Positions 9,452 through 18,720 of a DNA stretch of 52,609 bases are shown in pieces. Source of the stretch: an uncultured Gammaproteobacteria bacterium (GTDB taxonomy: Bacteria; Pseudomonadota; Gammaproteobacteria; Pseudomonadales; Azotimanducaceae); NCBI GenBank assembly GCA_913060615.1, contig CAJXUL010000003.1:1-52609 (forward strand). The letters are read 5' to 3'. The notes under the pieces are model-generated. The model saw only the letters and a list, made by a program, of their open reading frames with translations, did no database searches and was not told the DNA's origin. The translations under genes and the position numbers were made by a program. The stretch's first letter is position 1. Every line of letters starts with the position of its first letter.

Positions 9452-10978
9452 ATGGATCATTTACAACAACTAGCCCAGACAGTAATACAATGGGGCGCAC
9501 TGCTGCTACTGTTTTTTGTCGGCGTTGGGGCGCTCTGGATATTCGTCATATACCTTGTTGATAAGACGCAAAAGATCCACACAATTCGCCGTAACTATCC
9601 AGTCATTGGGCGTCTGCGTTACGTGTTTGAGCATTTTGGCGAGTTTTTTCGCCAGTACTTTTTTGCCATGGATCGTGAAGAGTTGCCGTTTAATAGAGCG
9701 GAGCGATCTTGGGTATACCGGGCGGCAAAAAACGTAGATACAACCATCGCCTTTGGTTCCACCCGTCCTTTAGATCAGCCGGGAGATGTGATCTTTCTTA
9801 ACAGCGCCTTTCCTGTGCTTTCTCAAGACAGTGCCGATGCTGGTGCCATAACTCTAGGGCAGGGCAGTTGCAAGCAGCCTTATACCACTAAGTCAGTGAT
9901 CAATATTTCTGGCATGAGTTTTGGCGCTATTTCAAAGCCTGCTGTACGCGCTTTATCGAGAGGCGCGGCGGCGGCGGGTATCTGGATGAATACCGGTGAA
10001 GGTGGCCTTTCGTCTTACCATTTAGAAGGTGGTTGTGATTTGGTCTTTCAAATTGGCACAGCCAAATACGGCGTTCGCGCTGCTGAGGGTGGCTTAGACC
10101 CAGTTAAGTTGGCGGCGGTTGCCGCTTACCCCCAAGTAAAGATGTTTGAAATAAAAATGAGTCAGGGTGCGAAGCCCGGCAAGGGTGGTATTTTGCCCGG
10201 CGGCAAGGTGACAGAAAAAATTGCAGAAATTCGTGGCATAACTGTGGGTCAAGATTCTATAAGTCCAAATGGGCATGAAGACATTAGGTCGGTAAACGAC
10301 CTGCTCGATATGATTGAGAACGTCCGTGAGATTACGGGTAAGCCGGTTGGATTCAAAATAGTGGTTGGTCAAATAGAATTCTTTCATGATCTGTTTGATG
10401 AAATTAATCGGCGTGGCGTACTCAGTGCACCGGACTTTATTACCCTTGATAGCGCTGATGGCGGTACTGGCGCTGCACCGCAGCCGCTGATGGATTATGT
10501 CGGTTTGGCGCTGCGTGAAAGCCTGCCGATGATTGTTGATAAGTTAGTCGAGTATGGGTTGCGTGATCGAATTAAAGTTATTGCCTCCGGCAAATTAATT
10601 ACTCCGGGAAAAGTCGCTTGGGCATTGGCCTGTGGTGCCGACATTGTTACTTCTGCGCGGGGTTTTATGTTTGCGCTAGGGTGCATTCAAGCGCTTCAAT
10701 GCAACAAGAATACTTGCCCCACTGGTATTACCACGCACCAAAAGGAATTGCAGCGTGGCTTAGTGCCAGCGGAAAAATCTTTGCGAGTGGCTAGTTTTGC
10801 TCAACAAATTGTGCATGACGTAGGCGTTATTGCGCATTCGTGTGGGGTTTCGCAACCACGCGAGTTAGAGCGCCACCACGTGCGTGTTATAGAGTCTGGT
10901 GGCCTTTCTGTATCTTTGGCGGAGCAGTACCCAACACCTGTGGTTAGCCAAAAAATAAACTTGCCACCGTCAGTTTAG
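9452..10978 (+). CDS. FMN-binding glutamate synthase family protein with N-terminal TM segment
   Basis: ISGMSFGAISKPAVRALSRGA, GAKPGKGGILPGGKVT, LDSADGGTGAAPQPLMD, CNKNTCPTGITTH. Confidence 0.9.
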   Translation: MDHLQQLAQTVIQWGALLLLFFVGVGALWIFVIYLVDKTQKIHTIRRNYPVIGRLRYVFEHFGEFFRQYFFAMDREELPFNRAERSWVYRAAKNVDTTIAFGSTRPLDQPGDVIFLNSAFPVLSQDSADAGAITLGQGSCKQPYTTKSVINISGMSFGAISKPAVRALSRGAAAAGIWMNTGEGGLSSYHLEGGCDLVFQIGTAKYGVRAAEGGLDPVKLAAVAAYPQVKMFEIKMSQGAKPGKGGILPGGKVTEKIAEIRGITVGQDSISPNGHEDIRSVNDLLDMIENVREITGKPVGFKIVVGQIEFFHDLFDEINRRGVLSAPDFITLDSADGGTGAAPQPLMDYVGLALRESLPMIVDKLVEYGLRDRIKVIASGKLITPGKVAWALACGADIVTSARGFMFALGCIQALQCNKNTCPTGITTHQKELQRGLVPAEKSLRVASFAQQIVHDVGVIAHSCGVSQPRELERHHVRVIESGGLSVSLAEQYPTPVVSQKINLPPSV

Positions 10979-11023
10979 GTCGAATGGTAACTATAGGAAT
11001 TTAGTAGCCTGGGTTTTGTTAGC

Positions 11024-11093
11024 CAGTTTTTTACAAGTGAGTTTTTACCAGTGAGTTTTTACAAGTAGGGTTTTGCAGGCAGGTTTTACAAGT
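11024..11093. repeat. degenerate about 14-bp tandem repeat (GTTTTTACAAGTGA-like), about 5 units
   Basis: CAGTTTTTTACAAGTGA/GTTTTTACCAGTGA/GTTTTTACAAGTAG/GGTTTTGCAGGCAG/GTTTTACAAGTT. Confidence 0.75.
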
Positions 11094-11110
11094 TAAAGAG
11101 AGACTGAGCA

Positions 11111-12352
11111 ATGATAAGCACAATTATGGGTCAGGTTTTAGCGATCAGCGGGTTGGCCGTGGTGGGTTTGTTGATGCAACGGTTGCTGCGTATTGAGCTT
11201 ACCTTGGCATGTTTATTGGTCGGTTTCCTTGCTGGATTGGGTTTGGAATTTACTGGTTTTGATACCGGGATAAGAGCCAGCAACTTACACGATCTAGTGT
11301 TTTTTGTGATTTTGCCAGTACTCATCTTTGAAGCAGCTTGGGAGCTTAACCCAGGCCTACTTAAAAAGTGGTTGCTGCCCATTTTATTGATGGCTACGTT
11401 GGGGGTGTTGCTGTGTACTTTTATCACCGCTGGATTGATCTACTTAGGTATTGGTCAGGCAGAAGGGTTCCCTTGGGTGGCTGCACTTTTGACTGGCACC
11501 ATTCTGGCAGCGACAGACCCTGTGGCGGTTATTGCACAATTACGCAGCGCTAAGGTATCCGCGGATCTCACCACAATATTCGAGGGCGAAAGTCTGTTTA
11601 ACGACGCGACTGCGGTAGTGCTATTCAGTATTGTCATTGGCTTGGCTACTAATAGCGTAGAGGCTGGCGACAGTAATCTGGCGTTCTTCTCATTGGTCGC
11701 CGTTGGCGGTTTAGTGTTTGGCGCCATTGCTGGATTGGTGGTCAGCGCCGTTGTATTGCTTGTGGGTTCGTCCATAGCCAGCCGTTTTATATTGGTCTTT
11801 TCGGCCTTTGCGAGTTTTTTTGTGGCGGAGCATGTGCTGCACATCTCGGGTATCTTGGCAGTGATGATGACAGCCATTGTTTCTCGTTTTACTTTGCGAG
11901 AAGTAGAGACCACCGTTGCTGAAGGTATCGCCGGCACATGGGAGTGGTTGGGCATATACTTTAATTGTATTTTGTTCGCCATTATGGGGCTTGTGGTTAC
12001 GTTAGCCATGTTCCGTGATCAATGGGTGGCTATGCTAGTTGCCATTGCCGCAGCGATTATTGCTCGAGTCGTTGCCGTTGGCGTTAGTTGTTTGTGCGCC
12101 CGTCCTCTCAGTACGCCTATTTCATTAGCGTGGCAGGGGTTACTGGTTTGGGGTGGTTTGCGCGGCGCAATAGCTATTGCATTGGTGCTGTCCCTACCAA
12201 CAAGCTTACCTTACTGGTGGACAATACAGTCGATGGTATTTGGCGTGGTGCTGTTCAGCCTGCTTGTACAGGGCACGACTAACCCTTACCTGATCGCACG
12301 GGTTGTTGGCTCGCCGCTAACAACCTCTACTAATACCTCAGAGGGCGGCTAA
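11111..12352 (+). CDS. Na+/H+ antiporter, CPA1 (NhaP-type) family
   Basis: FVILPVLIFEAAWELN, GTILAATDPVAVIAQL, FEGESLFNDATAVVLF, WGGLRGAIAIAL. Confidence 0.93.
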   Translation: MISTIMGQVLAISGLAVVGLLMQRLLRIELTLACLLVGFLAGLGLEFTGFDTGIRASNLHDLVFFVILPVLIFEAAWELNPGLLKKWLLPILLMATLGVLLCTFITAGLIYLGIGQAEGFPWVAALLTGTILAATDPVAVIAQLRSAKVSADLTTIFEGESLFNDATAVVLFSIVIGLATNSVEAGDSNLAFFSLVAVGGLVFGAIAGLVVSAVVLLVGSSIASRFILVFSAFASFFVAEHVLHISGILAVMMTAIVSRFTLREVETTVAEGIAGTWEWLGIYFNCILFAIMGLVVTLAMFRDQWVAMLVAIAAAIIARVVAVGVSCLCARPLSTPISLAWQGLLVWGGLRGAIAIALVLSLPTSLPYWWTIQSMVFGVVLFSLLVQGTTNPYLIARVVGSPLTTSTNTSEGG

Positions 12353-12367
12353 AACCCTCTAATCTAT

Positions 12368-14620
12368 TTAGTTCAATGTTATGGCTAAGGTCCGATAACC
12401 AGCCGATTCTATTGCCGCTTTAACCGGCCCAGTGCTGTCCGGGCATAGGGCGATCATGGATCCACCACCACCACCACCGGTGAGCTTTGCACCCACTGCG
12501 CCATTTTGCCGCGCAACGTGAATCATTTCTTCTAGCTCAGGCGTGGAAAGCTGCAATGCATTGAGATAGCCGTGACACAAATTCATCAGTTCGCCTAACT
12601 CATTCAGTTGCCCGCTTTTGACTGCGTCGCTTGCGGACATAGTGAGATGCCCGATCTGATCAAAAATGGTTTCGTAACGCCCCGGATATTGTTGCCACGA
12701 GGCTCTTACCCTGGCTACTGTGTCCGCGGTTAGGCTCTCTTTACCGGTCATGCCAATAACTAATTCTAGCGGTTGGCCAAGTTTTAAAGTGCTGAATAAC
12801 GGTTGCTCGTCGCGGCGCTGGTAATATAGTGGCGAGCCATAAGTGGCCACAGTGTTGTCCACACCGGAAGGTGTGCCGTGAGCGGCTTTTTCGCACTCAA
12901 AGGCCAATTCATTAATGCGCCCATCTTTGAGATCTAGTTTATAAGCGTGGTCGATGGCACGGATAATCGCCACAGCCAATGCCGAAGATCCACCTAGTCC
13001 CATTGCTCTGGGGATATGTGGAAAAACCTCGATGGTCATATTTTCTTTATTGAGGCCAAGCTGCTCTAGCAGCTGTGCGATAATGCCGGTAAAGCCGGGG
13101 TTAGTGACGCGCACTTTTTGCTCAACACCCCAGCGCGGAATGACTACATTGATACCGTCGCCACCTTTGCGAATGGCGGCTTCCACAGCCAAGGGAATTG
13201 GTAGGGCGATAGCCGGTCTGCCATAAACTACGGCGTGTTCGCCAAGCAAAATGATTTTGCCGCAAGCGGCTTGGCGCTCGGCAACGTCAGGTTGGACGAT
13301 TTTGCGCGCTAGATTTTTGGCTATCTCTTGGGCTTTCCAGACTTTAATTTCGCCCGATTCAATAAGGCTTTCTACCACGGTTTCAAAGTGTTCGTCTGAA
13401 ACGCCTGCAGAACTAGCCACGCTGCGGGCATGCAAATTCATATGGTTTTGCTGTATGCCGTCGGTGGAAAGTGAGCGTAGGGCGGCAAAGTTTTGTGCCA
13501 AGCCAATTGCCGCCATAATACCTGCCAGTTCCGAGGCGTTGGGTGAGCCCAGCAGTCTATGGTTGATTCTAACGCTAGGGTTGGTCTCTAACGACCCGCC
13601 TACAGTGCCTACTTTCATTGGGATAGCTATTTCGCCAACCAAATAGCCGGGCTCGTCTTTGTGCCAAACCGTTAACGCTTTATAACGCCCGCTTGCTGCT
13701 GCATAAGCATGGGCAGCAGCTTCAATGGCGCGCCAGTCGTTACCCGTGGCAATAGCCACAGCGTCTACGCCGTTCATAATGCCTTTGTTATGGGTTGCTG
13801 CACGGTAGGGGTCGGCCAGTGCTAAGTCGTTAGCGAGGACTATGCCGTCTCTGACTTCTTCGCCCGTGTAGCCTTTACCTTCCAAATTTTGGATAGGTAT
13901 GCGCACCTTCGCTCGAGCCACTGCGCGATCTGTAAGGTTAGATAAAATGCGTAAGAAAACTTTACCGCCTGTAAGGGTTTCAGCTAGTGAGGCAACGCCC
14001 TCGCACATGGTGTTAACCAGGTTTGCGCCCATGGCGTCTCGGGTATCTACTAGCAGGTGCATGACCACCATTAGGCGACCGTCGTGTTCTGCCTTGTAGT
14101 CAAATACTTCTATGTCTAGTGCGCCGCCGCCTCGCGCCACCATTTTTGGGTGCAAGCTATTGGCTAGCGCCAGTATTTCTTCTTTGTTTTCTAGTAATAC
14201 AGATTTAGCCGCTTCTGGATCGCCATCTATGACTACCTGTACTTGGCCAATGAGTATGGGAGTTACTTCCTCGGCAATAAACCCACCGCCCAGGCGTGCT
14301 AGGCGTGCGGCGCCGGATAGGCCTGCAACGATAGAAGGCTCTTCTACTACTAGCGGAATAACGTAGTCGCGGTTGTTAATGAGGAAGTTTAGGGCTACGC
14401 CCATGGGCAAACCAAAAACACCGATGACATTTTCTATCATCTTATCGGCCACGTTAAGCTGCACCTGGTGGCTGCCGGTCGTAAGTTGCTGCACATCCTC
14501 TTGGGAAAGCAGGCCGCGCTGATGTAGCGCTGCAATGCGTTGATTGATGTTTAAGCGGAAAAAATTTGGGATCCGAGAAGATCCCTGTTGGTCTTGTTCA
14601 GTCTTTGACTGTGATGCCAT
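12368..14620 (-). CDS. fused class II 3-hydroxy-3-methylglutaryl-CoA reductase - mevalonate kinase
   Basis: N-terminal half: HMGR (FRLNINQRIAALHQRGLLS, EEPSIVAGLSGAARLARLGGGF, KGIMNGVDAVAIATGNDWRAIEA, GTVGGSLETNPS). C-terminal half: GHMP kinase (CGKIILLGEHAVVYGRPAIALPI, PRAMGLGGSSALAVAIIRA, GTPSGVDNTVATYG, GAKLTGGGGGGSMIAL). Single uninterrupted 750-aa ORF. Confidence 0.92.
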   Translation of the reverse strand: MASQSKTEQDQQGSSRIPNFFRLNINQRIAALHQRGLLSQEDVQQLTTGSHQVQLNVADKMIENVIGVFGLPMGVALNFLINNRDYVIPLVVEEPSIVAGLSGAARLARLGGGFIAEEVTPILIGQVQVVIDGDPEAAKSVLLENKEEILALANSLHPKMVARGGGALDIEVFDYKAEHDGRLMVVMHLLVDTRDAMGANLVNTMCEGVASLAETLTGGKVFLRILSNLTDRAVARAKVRIPIQNLEGKGYTGEEVRDGIVLANDLALADPYRAATHNKGIMNGVDAVAIATGNDWRAIEAAAHAYAAASGRYKALTVWHKDEPGYLVGEIAIPMKVGTVGGSLETNPSVRINHRLLGSPNASELAGIMAAIGLAQNFAALRSLSTDGIQQNHMNLHARSVASSAGVSDEHFETVVESLIESGEIKVWKAQEIAKNLARKIVQPDVAERQAACGKIILLGEHAVVYGRPAIALPIPLAVEAAIRKGGDGINVVIPRWGVEQKVRVTNPGFTGIIAQLLEQLGLNKENMTIEVFPHIPRAMGLGGSSALAVAIIRAIDHAYKLDLKDGRINELAFECEKAAHGTPSGVDNTVATYGSPLYYQRRDEQPLFSTLKLGQPLELVIGMTGKESLTADTVARVRASWQQYPGRYETIFDQIGHLTMSASDAVKSGQLNELGELMNLCHGYLNALQLSTPELEEMIHVARQNGAVGAKLTGGGGGGSMIALCPDSTGPVKAAIESAGYRTLAITLN

Positions 14621-15554
14621 GTTTGGCCATCTCCAAATCTAATAACAAAAAATTTTGATCCGATACCCTACTGCGAAATTTTTCTAGTGCATCTTTATCT
14701 TGGCTCAGCGCTATGCCGATATCGCCGCCACCTGCGCCACAAGGTTTATAGGTGAGGCCGTGTGATGCCGCCAGTTTAACCAAGCTGAGGTGCTCTGTGG
14801 TAAAAATATTCAGCTTTGCGCTTTGATCTAGAGCAAAAAGTGCTTTTTGATACTGCTTGAGCAAATCATTGCTGGTGGGTTGCTCGCACAACAAGCTACT
14901 CAGCGCAGATAGATCATCAAGCAGGCCAGAATCATCTGTTTGCCGCCAAGTATCAAAACTTGCTATGTGGTCTGTGGTTTTGGCACTTTTACCGGTCCAG
15001 ACCAGCTGCCAATGCAGATCTTCTGGCCATTGGAAGGGTTGGGCGACGCCGTTTTGATACGTTATCACGCCACCGAACCAAGATGCTGCAACGTCTAAGC
15101 CGCTACCTTTGCCGCTTTGCCAGTTGCGATGAATTTGCTGTGCTTCGGCCAAAGACGGTTCTTTGTCCAATAAATGACAGAGCCCCGCATAGGTGGCATT
15201 ACATACCGCGGCTGAGGAACCTAAACCCAATTTTTGGCCAGCAGAAAAAAAATCAGAGCTGTCGGTATGCAGGTGCATGCCAGCGCATAGCTCGTTGAGG
15301 TGTTGTATACCCCAATGCTGCAATACAGCAGCGGTAAATCCGGTGGTAGGGGCAGTGGGTAATGTTTCGCCTTCTTCATTGACGCTGACGCTGGGGCTGT
15401 CAAATCCTGCGCTGCTGAAGTGCCATGTTTGGTCGCTGCGCGTTTCTATGCTCACTTGAGCCGTGGCGTTCACTGCCATGATAGCGGCGGGCGCGCCAGT
15501 CAACACGGCATACTCACCCCAAAGAACCGCTTTGCCCGGTGCGGTAAACTTCAC
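14598..15554 (-). CDS. phosphomevalonate kinase-like GHMP kinase
   Basis: VKFTAPGKAVLWGEYAVLTGAPA, KLGLGSSAAVCNATYAGL, GKGSGLDVAASWFGG, YKPCGAGGGDIGIAL; GTG start overlapping mvaD stop as GTGA. Confidence 0.85.
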   Translation of the reverse strand: MKFTAPGKAVLWGEYAVLTGAPAAIMAVNATAQVSIETRSDQTWHFSSAGFDSPSVSVNEEGETLPTAPTTGFTAAVLQHWGIQHLNELCAGMHLHTDSSDFFSAGQKLGLGSSAAVCNATYAGLCHLLDKEPSLAEAQQIHRNWQSGKGSGLDVAASWFGGVITYQNGVAQPFQWPEDLHWQLVWTGKSAKTTDHIASFDTWRQTDDSGLLDDLSALSSLLCEQPTSNDLLKQYQKALFALDQSAKLNIFTTEHLSLVKLAASHGLTYKPCGAGGGDIGIALSQDKDALEKFRSRVSDQNFLLLDLEMAKHGITVKD

Positions 15555-16498
15555 TGGTCGATAATCTGTGCGCCTTCGCCCAGTCCACAGTCGATAATTT
15601 CTAACACGCCTGGTACTTGCGCCAATGCTGCGCTGACGGCTGGACGACTTTCCGCTGTGCACACGGCCTTAATTTGTGGCCCTGCATCTACAGTAAAAAA
15701 AACTTGATGGCCTTGGTCACGCAGGGCTCTTACGCAATCCATGCAAGCAATACTTGCGGGTGTCCAGTAGCTCAAGGTTGGGTTACTGGTCAGCATCAAG
15801 CTGTGCATTTTTAGACAGCTCAGTTCTGCAACTTGGGCCAGTTGAGTGAAATCGCGCAAACTAATTGCCTGGGCGGCCGAGCTATAATCTTCGGCTGCAC
15901 CTCGCAACCAAGCATTGTAAAAAGGTGAGGTTTGCTTGGATCGCTGCATACCTTGAGTAGAGTTCACAGCTTTTGCTGCTCTGCTGGTCACAGCAACGAC
16001 GACTTCTAAGGGCCAGTGACTGCTGGGCGCCAGGCGCATGGCTTCCCATTGAGGCGGTACTAACGCCACAAATCCTCCGTGAATTGAACGAGCTGCGCTT
16101 GCAGACCCTTGGCGCGCCCAATTTGAACGCATCTCCTCATTTAGACCCAGGTCGCAATGTGCGTTAACGGCTGTGATGAGGGCCGCAAAGCCAGATGCAG
16201 AAGAGGCAAGACCCGCACTGGTTGGAAAGTTGTTGTCGCTATTGATGATCAGGCTTGGTACTTCGAATTCACTGCGAAGCGTCTGCAACCAGCGTTCTAT
16301 CTTCGCGTCCTCAATCTGCTCACCGTTAAGGTGAAACGCGTCCTTTTTGCCTTCCTTTATCTTCGTGGTGGTGGTCAGATTTGACAGGGTAATAGACAGG
16401 TTGGGCGTAGCGGGCAGGTTGCCGGGCTTGCTTTGTTTACCCCAGTATTTCACTAGGGCAATGTTTGGGTGCGCTTGGGCTGTAGTTGTATTTTGCAT
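15551..16498 (-). CDS. mvaD: diphosphomevalonate decarboxylase
   Basis: AHPNIALVKYWGKQSKPGNLPATPNLSITLSNL, NNFPTSAGLASSASGFAAL, STQGMQRSKQTSPFYNAW, TVDAGPQIKA. Confidence 0.93.
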   Translation of the reverse strand: MQNTTTAQAHPNIALVKYWGKQSKPGNLPATPNLSITLSNLTTTTKIKEGKKDAFHLNGEQIEDAKIERWLQTLRSEFEVPSLIINSDNNFPTSAGLASSASGFAALITAVNAHCDLGLNEEMRSNWARQGSASAARSIHGGFVALVPPQWEAMRLAPSSHWPLEVVVAVTSRAAKAVNSTQGMQRSKQTSPFYNAWLRGAAEDYSSAAQAISLRDFTQLAQVAELSCLKMHSLMLTSNPTLSYWTPASIACMDCVRALRDQGHQVFFTVDAGPQIKAVCTAESRPAVSAALAQVPGVLEIIDCGLGEGAQIIDQ

Positions 16499-16618
16499 AG
16501 CGGCGCAATGTTACCTCATATCTCCCATTGGGAGCAGTTAGCTTAGGTTTGAGGCAAAAATTTCAGGGAAGCGTGCGTTGAATGGCTAGCGCCTAGGACA
16601 CAAGTGCGCGTCATTATG

Positions 16619-16667
16619 GAAATGCCAAAATGCCAAAATGCCAAAATGCCAAAATGCCAAAAGGCAA
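16619..16667. repeat. 8-bp tandem repeat AAAATGCC, about 5 copies plus degenerate end
   Basis: GAAATGCCAAAATGCCAAAATGCCAAAATGCCAAAATGCCAAAAGGC. Confidence 0.93.
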
Positions 16668-16777
16668 AAAAAAGACTATAAATCAGTGACTTATAGCCTA
16701 TGGTTCAGAAAATTGAAGCCCGCGTTGCGGCGCGCCTGAACGCGCTGGTTGAGGGTTAGTTGGGTACTAAATAAGTG

Positions 16778-18232
16778 CTACATATAAGCGGGCGGCGGTG
16801 TGAAACCAAACCCTGCTAATTCCAGCTTTTGCGCCACGCCAATGGTGATTAAATCACCCAGCTCAGGCCCAACGATCTGCACGCCAATGGGCAATCCATC
16901 TTTATTCAGCCCTGTGGGAATAACCGTAGACGGCAGGAAGGAGACGCCAGTAAGCCCGGCCCAGAACACTTGCTCAAAGTAAGGGCGTTCTTGGTTGTCT
17001 ACTTGCAACGTGCGCTCGGCAAAGGGTCGCTGGTCGTGCTTAAAGGCGGGAGTTGCCATCATAGGTGTGAGCAAAATATCGTATTTGCCGAAGAACTCAT
17101 GCCAGACCCAGCGCAGTTTGTGTCGGGCTTCATTGGCCTCGCCCCATTGCTTAAAGCTCGAAACTTGAGCGCGCAATACCTTTGAACTTTCGCGGTCGTC
17201 ATTTGGGTCTAAGTCTTTCACGTACTTGAGCAAATTCTCATAGTCCGCGTCAGACATGCGCATGGCCATAGTTGAGTGCAGTAGCTTGCGGTAAACGTCT
17301 TCTACATGTGCAGCAGAAAAATCAGGGCGCGCATCTTCATCAATCGTAGCACCTTCATCTCTTAATGCTTGAGCCACTAAATCCACTCTCGCTTCAACTT
17401 CTCGGCTGACAGGTGCCGATGCTTCGTTTTTCCAAACGCCGACTTTAAGGTCACTCAGAGGCCGGTTGCCTAACACTGGCAGGTCTAGCTTAAAGCCGCG
17501 AGACGTTATCTCATCAGGACCAGCCATCACTCTTACTGCGGTTTCCAGATCAAATGCAGATCTAGCTAGCGGACCGATTACTGAAATGTCAGATCCTGCG
17601 CGGCTGTCTCCTGGGGGTGCATGCCCACGCATCCAGAGTAAATTGTGGGTAGGCTTATGGCCGAATACCCCGCAGAAGTGCGCTGGATTACGAATGGAGC
17701 CTCCGATATCCGAGCCCGTTTCCAGCCCTGTTAAGCCAGCAGCTAGCGCTGCAGCGGACCCGCCAGAAGAACCGCCGGGAATACGCTCGTGGTCATAGGG
17801 GTTATTAGTTGTGCCGTAAATTTCGTTGTAGCTTTGAAAATCAGCCAAAGACAGCGGTACATTGGTTTTACCAAAGAGTGTAACGCCGGCTTGTTTGAGT
17901 TTCTTTACAGACTCGGCATCCTCATTTGGCACGTTGTCTGCCCATGCCGGATTGCCCCATGTGGTGGGCGTACCCGCAACGTTATAGGATTCCTTCACTG
18001 TCATAGGTACGCCGTGAAGAGGGCCGCAAGATTCACCTCGCGCCATCTTGGCATCTGCTTCCTCGGCATCTTTCAATGCCTCTTCGCGGATATCCACAAT
18101 GATCGCATTGAGGTCACCGTTGTATTGGTCCACGCGACCTAAATAGTGATTAAGCAGCTCGACTGCGGAAATTTCTTTGTTTTGTATTTTTGCGGCCAAC
18201 TGTGTTGCCGAAAGAAATGCTAGTTCGCTCAT
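16778..18232 (-). CDS. amidase (amidase signature family)
   Basis: GPLHGVPMTVKESYNVAG, IPGGSSGGSAAALAAGLTGLETGSDIGGSIRNPAHFCGVFGHKPT. Confidence 0.92.
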   Translation of the reverse strand: MSELAFLSATQLAAKIQNKEISAVELLNHYLGRVDQYNGDLNAIIVDIREEALKDAEEADAKMARGESCGPLHGVPMTVKESYNVAGTPTTWGNPAWADNVPNEDAESVKKLKQAGVTLFGKTNVPLSLADFQSYNEIYGTTNNPYDHERIPGGSSGGSAAALAAGLTGLETGSDIGGSIRNPAHFCGVFGHKPTHNLLWMRGHAPPGDSRAGSDISVIGPLARSAFDLETAVRVMAGPDEITSRGFKLDLPVLGNRPLSDLKVGVWKNEASAPVSREVEARVDLVAQALRDEGATIDEDARPDFSAAHVEDVYRKLLHSTMAMRMSDADYENLLKYVKDLDPNDDRESSKVLRAQVSSFKQWGEANEARHKLRWVWHEFFGKYDILLTPMMATPAFKHDQRPFAERTLQVDNQERPYFEQVFWAGLTGVSFLPSTVIPTGLNKDGLPIGVQIVGPELGDLITIGVAQKLELAGFGFTPPPAYM

Positions 18233-18419
18233 GGTTCTTCCCTCCCGAAAAAGTGCCAATAAGTTTTAGAAGTCAGCTTGGACTGTGCAGGGTTAGCTGG
18301 AAATTTTCAAGGTATGGGGTATTTGGGTATGTTGGAAAAGGTTTGGGGACTGCCGGGCTGACGGTTGTACTCCAGGCTAAGAGTTTGCTGTGGGTTAGAG
18401 CACTTTGCCGGCGTTGTTT

Positions 18420-18683
18420 TTATTTTGTGCTTTGAATGCGCAGTTTCTCCATCCAAACCTCAATGTGTTTTCTGGCGGGGGGTATATCTAGCCCGATAAG
18501 TGCCACGCCTAATGGCAGCATCCAAAACCCCAGTATAGGCAAGAAACCAAACACGCCGCCTACCATACAAAGTAGCCCGACAATGCTGCGAATGCCTGGC
18601 GGCAATTTATCTTGACCAAATTTTAAGACCCGGTAACAAATACCCGCAATGCGTGTCTTCAATGCGGGTGTTTGTTCAGACAT
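18420..18683 (-). CDS. small membrane protein (87 aa)
   Basis: hydrophobic hairpin IVGLLCMVGGVFGFLPILGFWMLPLGVALIGLD. Confidence 0.65.
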   Translation of the reverse strand: MSEQTPALKTRIAGICYRVLKFGQDKLPPGIRSIVGLLCMVGGVFGFLPILGFWMLPLGVALIGLDIPPARKHIEVWMEKLRIQSTK

Positions 18684-18720
18684 TTTATTTATTCAGCTAA
18701 ACGATTGGTTAATCGGTTGA

